Shown: in pieces, positions 1-9,834 of the stretch
How the letters are laid out: every line of letters starts with the position of its first letter
How positions within the stretch are numbered: the first letter of the stretch is position 1
Assembly (NCBI RefSeq): GCF_017357245.1
Contig: NZ_CP071612.1
Coordinates: 809,001 to 873,000 of the forward strand
DNA length: 64,000 nt
Direction: 5' to 3'
Source: Rhizobium bangladeshense
GTDB taxonomy: Bacteria; Pseudomonadota; Alphaproteobacteria; Rhizobiales; Rhizobiaceae
Program-made: the position numbers and the translations under genes
Notes under the pieces: generated by a model
Databases searched by the model: none
What the model was told of the DNA's origin: nothing
What the model saw: only the letters and a program-made list of their open reading frames with translations

Positions 1-2
1 TA

Positions 3-1118
<1,116 letters not shown>

Positions 1119-1119
1119 T

Positions 1120-1674
1120 ATGAAGGCGGGCAGCGCAATTCCGTCCTGGATCCTCGCGCTGCTCGCAGTCCTCTGCCTTGCGGTGATTGCCTGGACGACA
1201 TTCGGCTTCGTCGTTCCCTTTAAGCACGAAACCGGGCAGGCGGTGCTCGACACCTATTTCGCCGGTTACGAGGAATCTGCCGTCCTCCACATGCAGAAGG
1301 TGCTCGACGGGAACGAAACGGCGGCGAGGCTGCTCAGCGCCATGTATTTCGGGCCGGAGCTGATCTTTCCGGCATTGCTGACGGCGCTGCTGTTCCTTGT
1401 CTTCCTCTGGCTTGGCCCTGTCGGCTCGTGGTTCGGCCGGCCACTTCATCCGCTCCTCGCCAAGGCGATCTACCTGCTGCCTTTTATCTACGGCATCTCC
1501 GATTACGGCGAGAATATTTCCAGTCTGATCGCCTTCGGCAACGGCGCGTCTGCAGGTCTTGCAACGTACCTGCTGCCATGGATGACGCGGTTGAAATTCG
1601 CAAGCCTCGCTATCTGCTTCATCGTCGCCGCCCGGCTGGCCATTGCCCGTTGGCTCTCGCCAGGCCGGGGTTGA
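1120..1674 (+). CDS. Small integral membrane protein of unknown function
   Basis: A 184-residue protein with about four hydrophobic segments (near residues 9-33, 76-100, 109-130 and 155-178) and a polar, acidic loop between the first two. I do not recognise a family. The ATG lies one base after the guaB stop, so translation is probably coupled to guaB and the gene needs no promoter of its own. The segment pattern predicts an inner-membrane location. No catalytic motif is visible. Codon use looks like that of its neighbours. Confidence 0.75.
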   Translation: MKAGSAIPSWILALLAVLCLAVIAWTTFGFVVPFKHETGQAVLDTYFAGYEESAVLHMQKVLDGNETAARLLSAMYFGPELIFPALLTALLFLVFLWLGPVGSWFGRPLHPLLAKAIYLLPFIYGISDYGENISSLIAFGNGASAGLATYLLPWMTRLKFASLAICFIVAARLAIARWLSPGRG

Positions 1675-1682
1675 AGCGGCTA

Positions 1683-2600
1683 TCAGCCCCTTCGCCGCCA
1701 TACCGGATTTGACAGCCCCGCCATCATGAAATCGGAAAGGACCTCGACCTTCGCTGGCCGGTTCCGAGCAGAAGGTGTGACGAAATACAGTGCGCCGGTC
1801 GGCAGCGTCCAGGCGGGAAGGATAGGCTTCAGCCGGCCGTCTATGAGATAGTCATGCGCGAGAAACTCGGGTAGTTCGATGATCCCGAGGCCGCGTAGCG
1901 CCATTGGCACCAAAGCTTGGGAATTGGTGGCCTTGAGAGAGCCACTTGGCACGATGACCTCCTCCTTGCCTTCACTGTTGCGCAGGCGCCAGACATCCTG
2001 TCGCGCCCTATAAGTGTATCCGAGGCAATGGTGAGCCGCTAGTTCACGGGGATGTTCCGGCACGCCGTACCGATCGAGATATGCGGGTGCAGCGAGAATG
2101 AAGCGATCCACCGGCGTCAGCTTGCGCGCGACCAATGAGGAGTCGGGCAGCACCGCGATCCTGAGCGCCGCATCAAAGCCGTCTGCGACGATATCGACGA
2201 CGGCATCGCTCAAGTGCAGGTCGATGGAAATATCCGGAAAGAGCTCGAAAAAGTCGGGTAGGATTGGGGCCAGCCAGCGTGTCCCGAAGGCCATCGGTGC
2301 GGCAAGCCTGATGAGCCCCTTCGGCCGGGTAGCAATCTCCCGGGCAGCGTCCTCTGCCATTTCGGCTTCGGCATATATTCGTGCGGCGCTGTCGACCAGT
2401 CGCAGGCCGAATTCCGTCAACGCGAGTTGCCGTGAGGTGCGGTTGAAGAGCCTTGCGCCCAGCCTGTGCTCAAGCCGGCTCACGGCGCGCGAAACTGTCG
2501 GCACTGACACGCCGAGCGTCTGGGCAGCCCGAAGGAAAGAACGCTCTTCGGCGACCTTCGCGAACATCGCCAGACCCTCGAAATCTGGAAATTTGCTCAT
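1683..2600 (-). CDS. LysR-family transcriptional regulator
   Basis: A 305-residue LysR-type regulator. The N-terminal winged helix-turn-helix begins [17 protein letters not shown] and contains the recognition region [17 protein letters not shown]; the remainder is a periplasmic-binding-protein-like effector domain. I take the ATG at 2598-2600 as the start because the family begins there; the open frame further upstream lies inside the divergent gene. It is divergent from a short-chain dehydrogenase 94 bp away, the usual LysR/target arrangement, so control of that gene is a reasonable inference. The effector is unknown. Confidence 0.9.
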   Translation of the reverse strand: MSKFPDFEGLAMFAKVAEERSFLRAAQTLGVSVPTVSRAVSRLEHRLGARLFNRTSRQLALTEFGLRLVDSAARIYAEAEMAEDAAREIATRPKGLIRLAAPMAFGTRWLAPILPDFFELFPDISIDLHLSDAVVDIVADGFDAALRIAVLPDSSLVARKLTPVDRFILAAPAYLDRYGVPEHPRELAAHHCLGYTYRARQDVWRLRNSEGKEEVIVPSGSLKATNSQALVPMALRGLGIIELPEFLAHDYLIDGRLKPILPAWTLPTGALYFVTPSARNRPAKVEVLSDFMMAGLSNPVWRRRG

Positions 2601-2625
2601 TTCATTCCTGAAACAATGGATTTCA
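2600..2625. promoter_or_regulatory. Overlapping dyads, likely LysR operator between LysR and SDR genes
   Basis: Two inverted repeats share an arm immediately upstream of the LysR start codon: TTTCA (2600-2604) with TGAAA (2609-2613), and the same TGAAA with TTTCA (2621-2625). Tandem dyads next to a divergent LysR gene fit a LysR-family binding region that would also autoregulate the regulator. This is inference from position and symmetry only. Confidence 0.45.
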
Positions 2626-2694
2626 ATTCTTTCTATTCCGAAACGACGCCGCCGTCCATATCTCCGCTTCAGTCGAACCAAAGGAGACGACACG

Positions 2695-3450
2695 ATGACA
2701 CAACGACTGAATGCGAAGGTTGCGGTTATCACGGGCGCCACTTCTGGCATTGGCCTTGCAGCGGCTAAGCGTTTCGTAGCCGAGGGCGCACGCGTTTTTA
2801 TCACCGGCCGCCGGAAGGACGTTCTCGATGCAGCAATCGCTGAGATCGGCGGCGGGGTTGTGGGAATCCAGGCTGATTCAGCCAATCTCGCCGACCTCGA
2901 TCGCCTCTATGAACGGGTGAAGGCAGAGGCTGGGAAAGTTGACGTGCTCTTCGTGAACGCGGGTGGCGGCTCCATGTTGCCCCTCGGCGAAATCACTGAA
3001 GAGCAGTATGACGACACGTTCGACCGGAACGTGAAGGGGGTTCTCTTTACGGTGCAGAAGGCCTTACCGCTGCTCTCGCGAGGAGCATCGATCATCCTGA
3101 CGGGATCGACAGCAGGCTCGACCGGCACACCCGCCTTCAGCGTTTACGCCGCATCGAAAGCCGCCTTGCGCAGTTTTGCGCGCAACTGGATCCTCGACTT
3201 GAAGGATCGCGGGATTCGGATCAACACGCTTAGTCCTGGCCCGACGGAAACGACTGGACTGGTCGAATTGGCAGGTAAGGACAAAGCGCAACAGCAGGGC
3301 TTGCTCGACGTCCTGGCGGCCCAGGTGCCAATGGGCAGGGTCGGTCGTGCCGAGGAAGTTGCCGCTGCCGCACTCTTCCTTGCCTCGGAGGATTCCAGCT
3401 TCGTCACCGGTGCCGAACTCTTCGTCGACGGCGGCAGCGCCCAGGTGTGA
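2695..3450 (+). CDS. Short-chain dehydrogenase/reductase (SDR)
   Basis: A 251-residue classical SDR, an NAD(P)(H)-dependent oxidoreductase of the cytosol. The cofactor motif TGATSGIG lies near the N-terminus, followed by NAGGG, the catalytic serine in GSTAGS and the YAASK active-site pair; the C-terminus ends with the family's typical VDGG region. The start at 2695 has a good Shine-Dalgarno AAGGAG at 2681-2686. Open frame upstream of it lies in the divergent LysR gene and is not coding. The substrate cannot be read from sequence. The divergent LysR gene probably controls it. Confidence 0.93.
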   Translation: MTQRLNAKVAVITGATSGIGLAAAKRFVAEGARVFITGRRKDVLDAAIAEIGGGVVGIQADSANLADLDRLYERVKAEAGKVDVLFVNAGGGSMLPLGEITEEQYDDTFDRNVKGVLFTVQKALPLLSRGASIILTGSTAGSTGTPAFSVYAASKAALRSFARNWILDLKDRGIRINTLSPGPTETTGLVELAGKDKAQQQGLLDVLAAQVPMGRVGRAEEVAAAALFLASEDSSFVTGAELFVDGGSAQV

Positions 3451-3554
3451 AGACCATATCGGGTTTGCGGATACCGGCGGCGAGCCGCTGGCATCCGCTA
3501 ATCCTTTCCGCTAATGCTGCCATCGACATATAGGAGCGGAAAGTAACGGCGACC

Positions 3555-3971
3555 ATGACCGGCTATCAAATCTTCTGGCCACTGCTTGCCCATGTGGCTC
3601 TGGTCTATGGTCTCTATGTGCTCCTGGGCATGCGCCGCGGGAAATTGGTGCGCGCCGGCAAGATCCGGAAATCGGATTATCGCGAAAATCGTGACGAACC
3701 CCCAGAAAGCCTGGTCGTCAAGAATTGCCTCGCCAACCAGTTCGAATTGCCTGTACTCTTTTACGCCTGCTGCATTCTTCTCTTTATCACCGAGGCCGAC
3801 AATCTTGTCGCCGTCTGCCTTGCCTGGGTCTTCGTCGCCCTGCGTTACGCTCATGCCGCCATTCACGTCACGAGCAATGATCTCCGTTACCGCAGCCCGA
3901 TCTTTGCTGCCGGCTATCTGGTGCTTGCAGCCATGTGGGGTTGGCTCGCCGTCTGGATGGCGGTGGGCTGA
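3555..3971 (+). CDS. MAPEG-family membrane protein
   Basis: A 138-residue protein with four predicted transmembrane segments and the MAPEG-like pattern of basic loop, ENRDEPPESL, then NQFELPVLFY and the ALRYAHAAIH segment. MAPEG proteins include glutathione-dependent membrane enzymes, but bacterial members of this size are mostly uncharacterised. In several rhizobia a MAPEG gene lies close to guaB, so the LysR/SDR pair between them may be a local insertion (from memory, not checked). Start ATG 3555 gives the usual family length. Confidence 0.85.
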   Translation: MTGYQIFWPLLAHVALVYGLYVLLGMRRGKLVRAGKIRKSDYRENRDEPPESLVVKNCLANQFELPVLFYACCILLFITEADNLVAVCLAWVFVALRYAHAAIHVTSNDLRYRSPIFAAGYLVLAAMWGWLAVWMAVG

Positions 3972-4132
3972 CGGTGACGCTGTCCAGGCAGCAACTCATC
4001 GGATCTTACAACCAGGTAACGTTTTTTGCGTGCCTATCAATCAGAGTAATGTGGTCTAGAAGTCTGATTTCACTGACGTTTGCCGATCGTTAAAATGTGA
4101 GCTTTTCCATTTACCGCTGATGAACGCCTGCA

Positions 4133-4885
4133 ATGTCATATCCGCTCAACGCGCCGGACGCAGATGCATCCGCCGCGAACAATAAGAATGGGAACGAAAT
4201 GGGCGCGGAAAGCATGGAACGCATCGGCTTGCGCAGGAAGCCGAAGCAGGAGCGCAGCATCCAGAGGCTGGATCTTATTCTTGCCGCCGCTGCCAAAATA
4301 ATCGCGCAAAAAGGCGTCAGCGCCATGCGGATGACGGAACTCGCCGTAGCCGCCAAGGTGCCGATAGGTTCGGTTTACCAGTATTTCCCGGAGAAGGCAG
4401 CGATCGTCAAAGCATTGTTCGACCAGCACGCTTCGGCAATCCAGGCGAAGACGGCTGCGATGTTCAGCGAAGTGCAGTCACTCGAGCAGGCCCTCGATCT
4501 CGTCTGCGCCACCATCGACTGGTATTACGAATCCTATCGCGACGATCCCGTCTATCTCGGCGTCTGGATGGGAACCGAGACGGATCAGGATCTGCTTCAG
4601 CTGAATATCGAGCATAGCGGCCGCGTCGCCGGCATCTTTCATGACGCCGTACGCAGGTTGGCTCCCGACCTTTGCGACGAAGAAATGTTCGCGCGCACTT
4701 ACCTTTTCAGCCACCTGATCGGCGCCGTTATCCGGCTTGCCGCCGTCAGCGAAGAGACCATAGCCCGGCGCATGCTCGGCGAGTGGAAACGCGTCATCCG
4801 CGCCTCCCTTTTCGCCGCTGCCGCGCCGAGCGCCGCCTATGGAAGCGGAGCCGGGATCACGACATACTCGCAGATAACGAGCTGA
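4133..4885 (+). CDS. TetR/AcrR-family transcriptional regulator
   Basis: A regulator of up to 250 residues with a TetR DNA-binding domain at about residues 35-90: RLDLILAAAAKIIAQKG, then MTELAVAAKVPIGSVYQYFPEK, a canonical helix-turn-helix. The C-terminal ligand domain is not recognisable as a specific class. The first ~35 residues are low complexity, and in-frame ATG codons at 4199-4201 and 4214-4216 are plausible alternative starts; 4133 is the longest choice. No divergent partner lies next to it: the next gene is convergent. The target is unknown. Confidence 0.88.
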   Translation: MSYPLNAPDADASAANNKNGNEMGAESMERIGLRRKPKQERSIQRLDLILAAAAKIIAQKGVSAMRMTELAVAAKVPIGSVYQYFPEKAAIVKALFDQHASAIQAKTAAMFSEVQSLEQALDLVCATIDWYYESYRDDPVYLGVWMGTETDQDLLQLNIEHSGRVAGIFHDAVRRLAPDLCDEEMFARTYLFSHLIGAVIRLAAVSEETIARRMLGEWKRVIRASLFAAAAPSAAYGSGAGITTYSQITS

Positions 4886-4891
4886 AGCGCC

Positions 4892-5848
4892 CTACCAGCT
4901 CGGCATCGTATTGGCGGCCTTCAGCCGCGGATAAAGCCGCGCCTGGGCGGATTTAACATCCACGTCGAGGCTGTCGTCGACAACCGCCGGCGTGATGTTG
5001 TCGAGGCAGGCAGTGATATGCGCAGTGATCGCGTTCATCAGCGAGATCGAAACGCCAGGCCTTTTCATGATCCCGATCTGCACCGGAGGCAAAGCGGGGA
5101 AGCCATCCGCCTGGCTCAGTACCTTCATGCCCGTCCGCAGCGCCGATTCCGGCATCACGGAGACCGCCATGCCGGCAAGCACCGCTGCGGCGACGACCGT
5201 GCAGGACCAGCTGGTGAACAGGATCTGGTGTTCTCGTCCGACGGCATCAAGCGCCGAGCAGGCGAGTTGGCGCCATTGGCAGTCGCGCCGGCCAACGGCA
5301 AGCGGCACAGGCGCGTCGTCTCGGATAGGATGGTTGGCCGAGCCTACCCAGCACAGCGGTTCTGTTCTCACCACATCGGACATGCGCTCGCGCGGATTGT
5401 GGGTGACGAGCGCGATATCGAGCTCGCCCTTGTGCATGCGCTCGGCAAGGTCCATCGAAGGCTCGCAGACGATGTAAAGCTCGACGTTCGGGTGCGTCTT
5501 GGCAAAACGGCCGATGATTTCAGGCATATAGCGGTCGGCATAATCGTCCGGAGTGCCGATGCGCAGCGTCCCCTCCAGCCTGTTGTCGTCGAAGGCGGCG
5601 ATCGCCTCATTGTTGAGGCGGATGATGCGCCGGGCGTAATTGAGGAGTTTTTCGCCCTCGACCGTCAGCCGGTTGCCGCGGCCGTCCTTGATGAACAACT
5701 GCTTGCCGATGCGTTCTTCGAGACGGCGCATCTGCATGGAAACGGCAGATTGGGTTTTGTAGACCCTGTCGGCCGCCTTGGTGAAGCTGCCGGAATCGAC
5801 GATGGCGATGAAAGTCTGCAACTGGTCGAGATCAAGAGGCGCGGACAT
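4892..5848 (-). CDS. LysR-family transcriptional regulator
   Basis: A 318-residue LysR-type regulator, with DNA-binding domain at residues 5-65 (DLDQLQTFIAIVDSGSF, KTQSAVSMQMRRLEERIGK) and an effector domain starting near residue 92 (LRIGTPDDYADRYMPEI). It is divergent from a DUF1127 gene 204 bp away. In Brucella and Agrobacterium the LysR regulator VtlR controls small DUF1127 genes, so a similar link is possible here, but I cannot say that this protein is the VtlR orthologue. Its 3' end nearly meets the convergent TetR gene. Confidence 0.92.
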   Translation of the reverse strand: MSAPLDLDQLQTFIAIVDSGSFTKAADRVYKTQSAVSMQMRRLEERIGKQLFIKDGRGNRLTVEGEKLLNYARRIIRLNNEAIAAFDDNRLEGTLRIGTPDDYADRYMPEIIGRFAKTHPNVELYIVCEPSMDLAERMHKGELDIALVTHNPRERMSDVVRTEPLCWVGSANHPIRDDAPVPLAVGRRDCQWRQLACSALDAVGREHQILFTSWSCTVVAAAVLAGMAVSVMPESALRTGMKVLSQADGFPALPPVQIGIMKRPGVSISLMNAITAHITACLDNITPAVVDDSLDVDVKSAQARLYPRLKAANTMPSW

Positions 5849-5871
5849 GGTTTCACCTATAAAGATAGCTG

Positions 5872-5882
5872 ATGATAATCAT
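5872..5882. promoter_or_regulatory. Small dyad in LysR/DUF1127 divergent region
   Basis: ATGAT-A-ATCAT is a short inverted repeat 24 bp upstream of the LysR start, where an autoregulatory LysR site would be expected. It is AT-rich in a GC-rich context. The assignment as an operator is inference. Confidence 0.35.
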
Positions 5883-6052
5883 TAGAAACATTCGTTGGAC
5901 TGATCAATAGGTCTTTGGCATGTTCGGGATGCAAATCAAGCAAAGTGAAGGACAGGTGACCTGCCTGTCCGAGCCGAATTCAGCCTGCTCCCTCCCGTAC
6001 GACCTCGCGGGAGGGGTGGGTTGTTGCGTGCCCCGAAAGAAAGGAGAGTTCG

Positions 6053-6352
6053 ATGCATATGACAGACCGGACACTAGAACTCGACTGCGGCAAGCTCACC
6101 CCGACGTTTTCCCAGCGTCTGGCGGCAGGCCTCTCGCCGTTGACCTCCCTCTTTCGCGTGTTCCGCAATCGCATGGAGATCAACGCGCTGCAAGATCTGA
6201 ACGACACTCAGCTGAGGGATATCGGCCTTACCAGGGCCGATCTGACCTCTGCGTTCCTGGCCTCGACCTTTTTCGAGGACCCGTCGGAACATCTGACGCG
6301 TTCGGCGCGCAATCGCTGGCGCCTTCAGTTCTTCCGCTCCTTCGACGAGTAG
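6053..6352 (+). CDS. DUF1127-domain small protein
   Basis: A 99-residue protein whose middle (about residues 40-68) fits DUF1127: basic RVFRNRMEINAL, then LQDLNDTQLRDIGLTRADL. DUF1127 proteins in alphaproteobacteria are small, basic, often stress- or regulator-controlled, and some affect RNA turnover or phosphate and carbon metabolism; the function of this one is unknown. The start has AAAGGAG upstream (6039-6045). Its leader (5950-6030) holds two hairpins, GGACAGG/CCTGTCC and CCTCCCG/CGGGAGG, which may affect expression. A strong terminator follows about 50 bp after the stop. Confidence 0.85.
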   Translation: MHMTDRTLELDCGKLTPTFSQRLAAGLSPLTSLFRVFRNRMEINALQDLNDTQLRDIGLTRADLTSAFLASTFFEDPSEHLTRSARNRWRLQFFRSFDE

Positions 6353-6401
6353 GAGCGTCGAGTTTCCCCGCAGGGTGATAGCCAATAGCCCTGCCGCTTG
6401 A

Positions 6402-6440
6402 CCCGGCGATCGGCTTTCCCAAGCCATCGCCGGGTTTTTT
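6402..6440 (+). terminator. Rho-independent terminator after DUF1127 gene
   Basis: The stem CCCGGCGAT (6402-6410) pairs with ATCGCCGGG (6426-6434), extended inside the loop by GGCTT/AAGCC, and is followed by six T residues. It ends transcription of the DUF1127 gene and overlaps the last codon of the convergent gene. Confidence 0.9.
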
Positions 6441-7308
6441 ATGCCTTGCTGTCAGGGGAAGACTTCGGCCGGGAGGTTTCGAAAATCGCTTCCAGGTTCC
6501 TCTGATAGCTTTTCTGCACCTCGAGGCCGCTGTCGAACATGGCGTTCAGCATTTCGGTGTAGCTCTCGGCATTGGCCTTCGCCTCTTCCTTCGGCACCTC
6601 AGGCGCCTTGGCGGCGGCCGGTTGCTTGGCGGCCGGCTGCTGTCCGAGCCCGGCCATCATCTCCTGGAAAGCCTTGGCGAAGGGATTGTCAAGAAAGGGG
6701 TTCGGGGCAGGCGCCGGCTCCTGTTTCGGCATTGAAAACATCAGCTGCATCGCCTGCGTGAACGGATTGTCGAAAACGCTGGGTTCCGGTGCTTTCGGTT
6801 TCGGTGCAAAGCCGGTGCTCTCCAGCCATTTCTGAATGCTCTCGCCCATCGCCGTATTAGCGAAGGGGTTGACCGGAGAGGCCATCTGGCCGGTCGTCTG
6901 CTTGAACAGCCCGCCCATCAGCGTGTCGGCCAATACCGGCAGCATTTGCTTGTAGATCTCCTGGCCGATCCCGGTCATCTGTGCCGCCTGGGCGGCGACC
7001 GCCCGCGAAACCTCTTTGGAGCCGAAGAGCTGGGCAAGGATGTTGTTGCCGTCGGAAATGCCCTCCGGGGTGAATGCCCGGCTCATATCCTCGAAATAGC
7101 GAGCATAGTTGCCGGAGGCAACGGCCTGCATCAGCCCGACGAAATCATAGGGATTGCTAGTGCTGCGCTTCAGGCCGGCGGAAAAGGCCGGCATCAATGC
7201 CGCCATCGCCTTCGTCGCCTGTTCCTGCGCGAGATTGAATTGCCGGGCGATCGCCTCCATCGCCGCGCCGTTCTGCGCCTGCATCATCATGTCGAAGAGT
7301 GGCAGCAT
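6439..7308 (-). CDS. DUF937-like protein of unknown function
   Basis: A 289-residue protein with an N-terminal alpha-helical part (QNGAAMEAIARQFNLAQEQ, ALMPAFSAGLKR) like the bacterial DUF937 family, a central region with repeated NPFxxA/M segments (about residues 145-215), an Ala/Pro/Lys-rich linker and a C-terminal amphipathic helix. No signal peptide or catalytic motif is visible. Helical content and the phasin-like C-terminal helix allow a structural or granule-associated role, but this is speculation. It is transcribed on its own; the gap to gshA is 150 bp. Confidence 0.75.
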   Translation of the reverse strand: MLPLFDMMMQAQNGAAMEAIARQFNLAQEQATKAMAALMPAFSAGLKRSTSNPYDFVGLMQAVASGNYARYFEDMSRAFTPEGISDGNNILAQLFGSKEVSRAVAAQAAQMTGIGQEIYKQMLPVLADTLMGGLFKQTTGQMASPVNPFANTAMGESIQKWLESTGFAPKPKAPEPSVFDNPFTQAMQLMFSMPKQEPAPAPNPFLDNPFAKAFQEMMAGLGQQPAAKQPAAAKAPEVPKEEAKANAESYTEMLNAMFDSGLEVQKSYQRNLEAIFETSRPKSSPDSKA

Positions 7309-7458
7309 CGGAGTCCCTTTCCCCGAGTCGTGACGCGTGTAACGCCACTATATCCGGAAAAGGTAATGTGCAAACGGCTTTTTGCCATAAGAACTTGAAG
7401 CCGTTACGGCAAAGCGTGGAGCGAGTTTTCCGACTTGGAGAGTACGGGGACAGCACAC

Positions 7459-8832
7459 CTAGTACTGGTAGTCCTCGAAGACCGGCTCCACCGAGCCGTG
7501 CCAGCGCCCGTGATAGAGGGAGAGCAGGTCTTCGGCAAGGGTCGCCTTTTTGGCGAGTACCTCCTCGAGCGGCGCCAGGAAGATGCTCTCGTCCTGGCCC
7601 TCCCCATTCAGCTTGCCGCGCGCCTTCAGGCCGGCCCTTGATATGCCGATCACCTCGCGCGCCATGTCGAAGAGCGTATGCCCGCGAAATTCGGCTTTCA
7701 GTCCTTCGGCCGGAACGGCATTGCGCAGAGCGCTGATCTCAGCAAAGCTCCAGTCCCCCGTCAGCTTGTCGGCTGCCTCGAGGGCTGCGTCGTCGTAGAG
7801 CAGGCCGACCCAGAAGGCCGGCAATGCGCAGATGCGCCGCCAGGGCCCGCCGTCGGCGCCTCGCATTTCCAGGAAACGTTTCAGCCGCACGTCGGGGAAG
7901 AGTGTCGAAAGATGATTGGTCCAGTCGCCCATCGTCGGCGCCGGATCGGCTACTTCCCCCTTCAGCGCACCATTCATGAACTGGCGGAAAGTGACGTGTG
8001 TGCAGTCGTGATAGTGCCCGTCACGGACGATGAAATACATCGGCACGTCGAGCGCCCATTCGGCGTAATCGCGAAAGCCAAAGTCGTCGCGGAAGGTGAA
8101 ATCGAGCAGGCCGGCGCGCCGGTTGTCGACATCGCGCCAGATGTCGCCGCGCCAGGAGAGCAGACCGTTCGGCTTGCCCTCGGTGAAGGGTGAGGATGCA
8201 AAGAGCGCGGTTGCCAGCGACTGCAGCTTCATCGAGACGCGCATCTTCTTGCGCATGTCGGCTTCCGAGGAGAAGTCGAGATTCACCTGGATCGTGCAGG
8301 TGCGGTACATCATGTCGAGACCCTTGGTGCCGACCTTCGGCATGTAGCGGGTCATGATCTCATAGCGCGACTTCGGCATTTGCGGGGTTGCCGCATAGGC
8401 CCACTTCGGGCTGCCGCCGATGCCGAGGAAGCGGATGCCCATCGGCTCGGCGATCTCGCGAAGCGTCGCCAGGTGCTGGTTCGATTCCTTGCAGGTCTGA
8501 TGGATCGTCTCCAGCGGCGCGCCTGACAGTTCGAACTGGCCGCCTGGCTCGATCGAGATCGCGCCCATGCCGTTCTGTTCGGCAAGGCCGATGATGTTGC
8601 CGCCGTCGATGATCGGCTCCCAGCCACTCTTCTTCTGCAGGCCGGTAAGCAGGGCTGAGATGCTGGCGTCCCCGAAATAGGGAACCGGGCTGTTGTCGGC
8701 GCGGAAGAAGGCGAACTTCTCGTGTTCGGTGCCGATCCGGAAACGCTCTCGCGGCTTGCTGCCCGCAGCGATGTAATCGGTCAGATCCTGAACCGAAGAG
8801 AGCGGTGTCTGGTCGGTGGTGTCGCGGGCCAT
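7459..8832 (-). CDS. gshA: Glutamate--cysteine ligase (plant/alphaproteobacterial type)
   Basis: Catalyses the ATP-dependent joining of L-glutamate and L-cysteine, the first step of glutathione synthesis, in the cytosol. The 457-residue length and motifs fit the plant-type class: RIGTEHEKFAF near the N-terminus, ISIEPGGQFELSG, TCTIQVNLDFSSE and RRAGLLDF. This class differs from the enterobacterial GshA and in plants is redox-regulated by disulfides. In rhizobia glutathione is needed for stress tolerance and normal nodulation. The rsmE gene lies upstream on the same strand, 146 bp away, so gshA may have its own promoter. Confidence 0.95.
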   Translation of the reverse strand: MARDTTDQTPLSSVQDLTDYIAAGSKPRERFRIGTEHEKFAFFRADNSPVPYFGDASISALLTGLQKKSGWEPIIDGGNIIGLAEQNGMGAISIEPGGQFELSGAPLETIHQTCKESNQHLATLREIAEPMGIRFLGIGGSPKWAYAATPQMPKSRYEIMTRYMPKVGTKGLDMMYRTCTIQVNLDFSSEADMRKKMRVSMKLQSLATALFASSPFTEGKPNGLLSWRGDIWRDVDNRRAGLLDFTFRDDFGFRDYAEWALDVPMYFIVRDGHYHDCTHVTFRQFMNGALKGEVADPAPTMGDWTNHLSTLFPDVRLKRFLEMRGADGGPWRRICALPAFWVGLLYDDAALEAADKLTGDWSFAEISALRNAVPAEGLKAEFRGHTLFDMAREVIGISRAGLKARGKLNGEGQDESIFLAPLEEVLAKKATLAEDLLSLYHGRWHGSVEPVFEDYQY

Positions 8833-8978
8833 GCGGGGTACCTGTATTCAAAAGGCGCCCAGGGGGCCGGGCAGTTGGAAGGCTGATTAGGACCCAAGTC
8901 ACGTCTGTTGCAAGTGAAATTCTTTCAACGACGCATCAAAAAAATAGCTGCGATTTCCATGTCCACCCGTTTTCGCCG

Positions 8979-9716
8979 TCAGCTCCAGTCGCCGACCGTC
9001 GCCTGGACCACAGCAAGTGCCGCAACAGCGGCCGTATCGGCGCGAAGGATGCGCGGCCCGAGAGGAATGGCGGTGACGAAATCGAGGCCTCGAAGCCGCT
9101 TCCGTTCGTCTTCCGAAAAGCCGCCTTCCGGCCCGACCAGCAAGGCGAGATGTCTTTCCCGGATCGACGACAGCACCGGCAGAGGATTCTGCCCGGCATC
9201 GCCCTCGTCGCAGTAGATGATGCGACGCTCTTTTGGCCAGCGGTCGAGCAATTCGGAAAGGCGTACCGGCTCGGCCACATCGGGAATGGCGAGAATGCCG
9301 CATTGCTCTGCCGCCTCGACGACATTGGCGCGAAGCTTGTCGAGGCTGGTGATCCTGCCCTGCACATGCTGGGTCAGGACCGGCTGCAACAGCCCGGCGC
9401 CCATTTCGACCGCTTTCTGCACGAGATAATCCATGCGGCCGACCTTGAGCGGCGCAAAGAGGTAATGCAGGTCCGAGGGCGCCGGCTGCGGCCTGGTCTG
9501 CTCGGTTGCCGTCAGCAGGATGCGTTTACGCGTCGGGAAGGAGAGGGCAGCCTTCCACTCGCCGTCACGGCCGTTGAAGATGAGGATTTCCGCGCCATCC
9601 TCCATCCTCAGCACATTGGCGAGATAGTTGAACTGTTCGGCACTTGCTTCCACGGCGGCGCCACTCGAAAGCGGCGCGTCGACGAAAAGCCGTTGCATGC
9701 GGAAATTGGCGCGCAT
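8979..9716 (-). CDS. rsmE: 16S rRNA (uracil-1498-N3)-methyltransferase RsmE
   Basis: Methylates U1498 of 16S rRNA at N3 using S-adenosylmethionine. It is 245 residues long, the usual size, with an N-terminal PUA-like domain ([28 protein letters not shown] region) and a SPOUT knot with [13 protein letters not shown] and [18 protein letters not shown]. The start at 9716 places [11 protein letters not shown] first; the internal ATG six codons later is an alternative. It lies just upstream of gshA on the same strand. Confidence 0.95.
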   Translation of the reverse strand: MRANFRMQRLFVDAPLSSGAAVEASAEQFNYLANVLRMEDGAEILIFNGRDGEWKAALSFPTRKRILLTATEQTRPQPAPSDLHYLFAPLKVGRMDYLVQKAVEMGAGLLQPVLTQHVQGRITSLDKLRANVVEAAEQCGILAIPDVAEPVRLSELLDRWPKERRIIYCDEGDAGQNPLPVLSSIRERHLALLVGPEGGFSEDERKRLRGLDFVTAIPLGPRILRADTAAVAALAVVQATVGDWS

Positions 9717-9834
9717 CGAAAAACTCGAAATCTTGAAGTCGATGCCGCAAGATCATGCAAGGTCTTGCGATCATGACATCCGAAAAAATAAAGCCCTAAG
9801 CGCAGCACGCGAATCTCGAAGATCGCGACGCGCA

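Noticed and set aside
5900..6052. Independent small RNA upstream of DUF1127
   Set aside because: Hairpins are present but there is no terminator before the gene; kept only as a possible leader structure.
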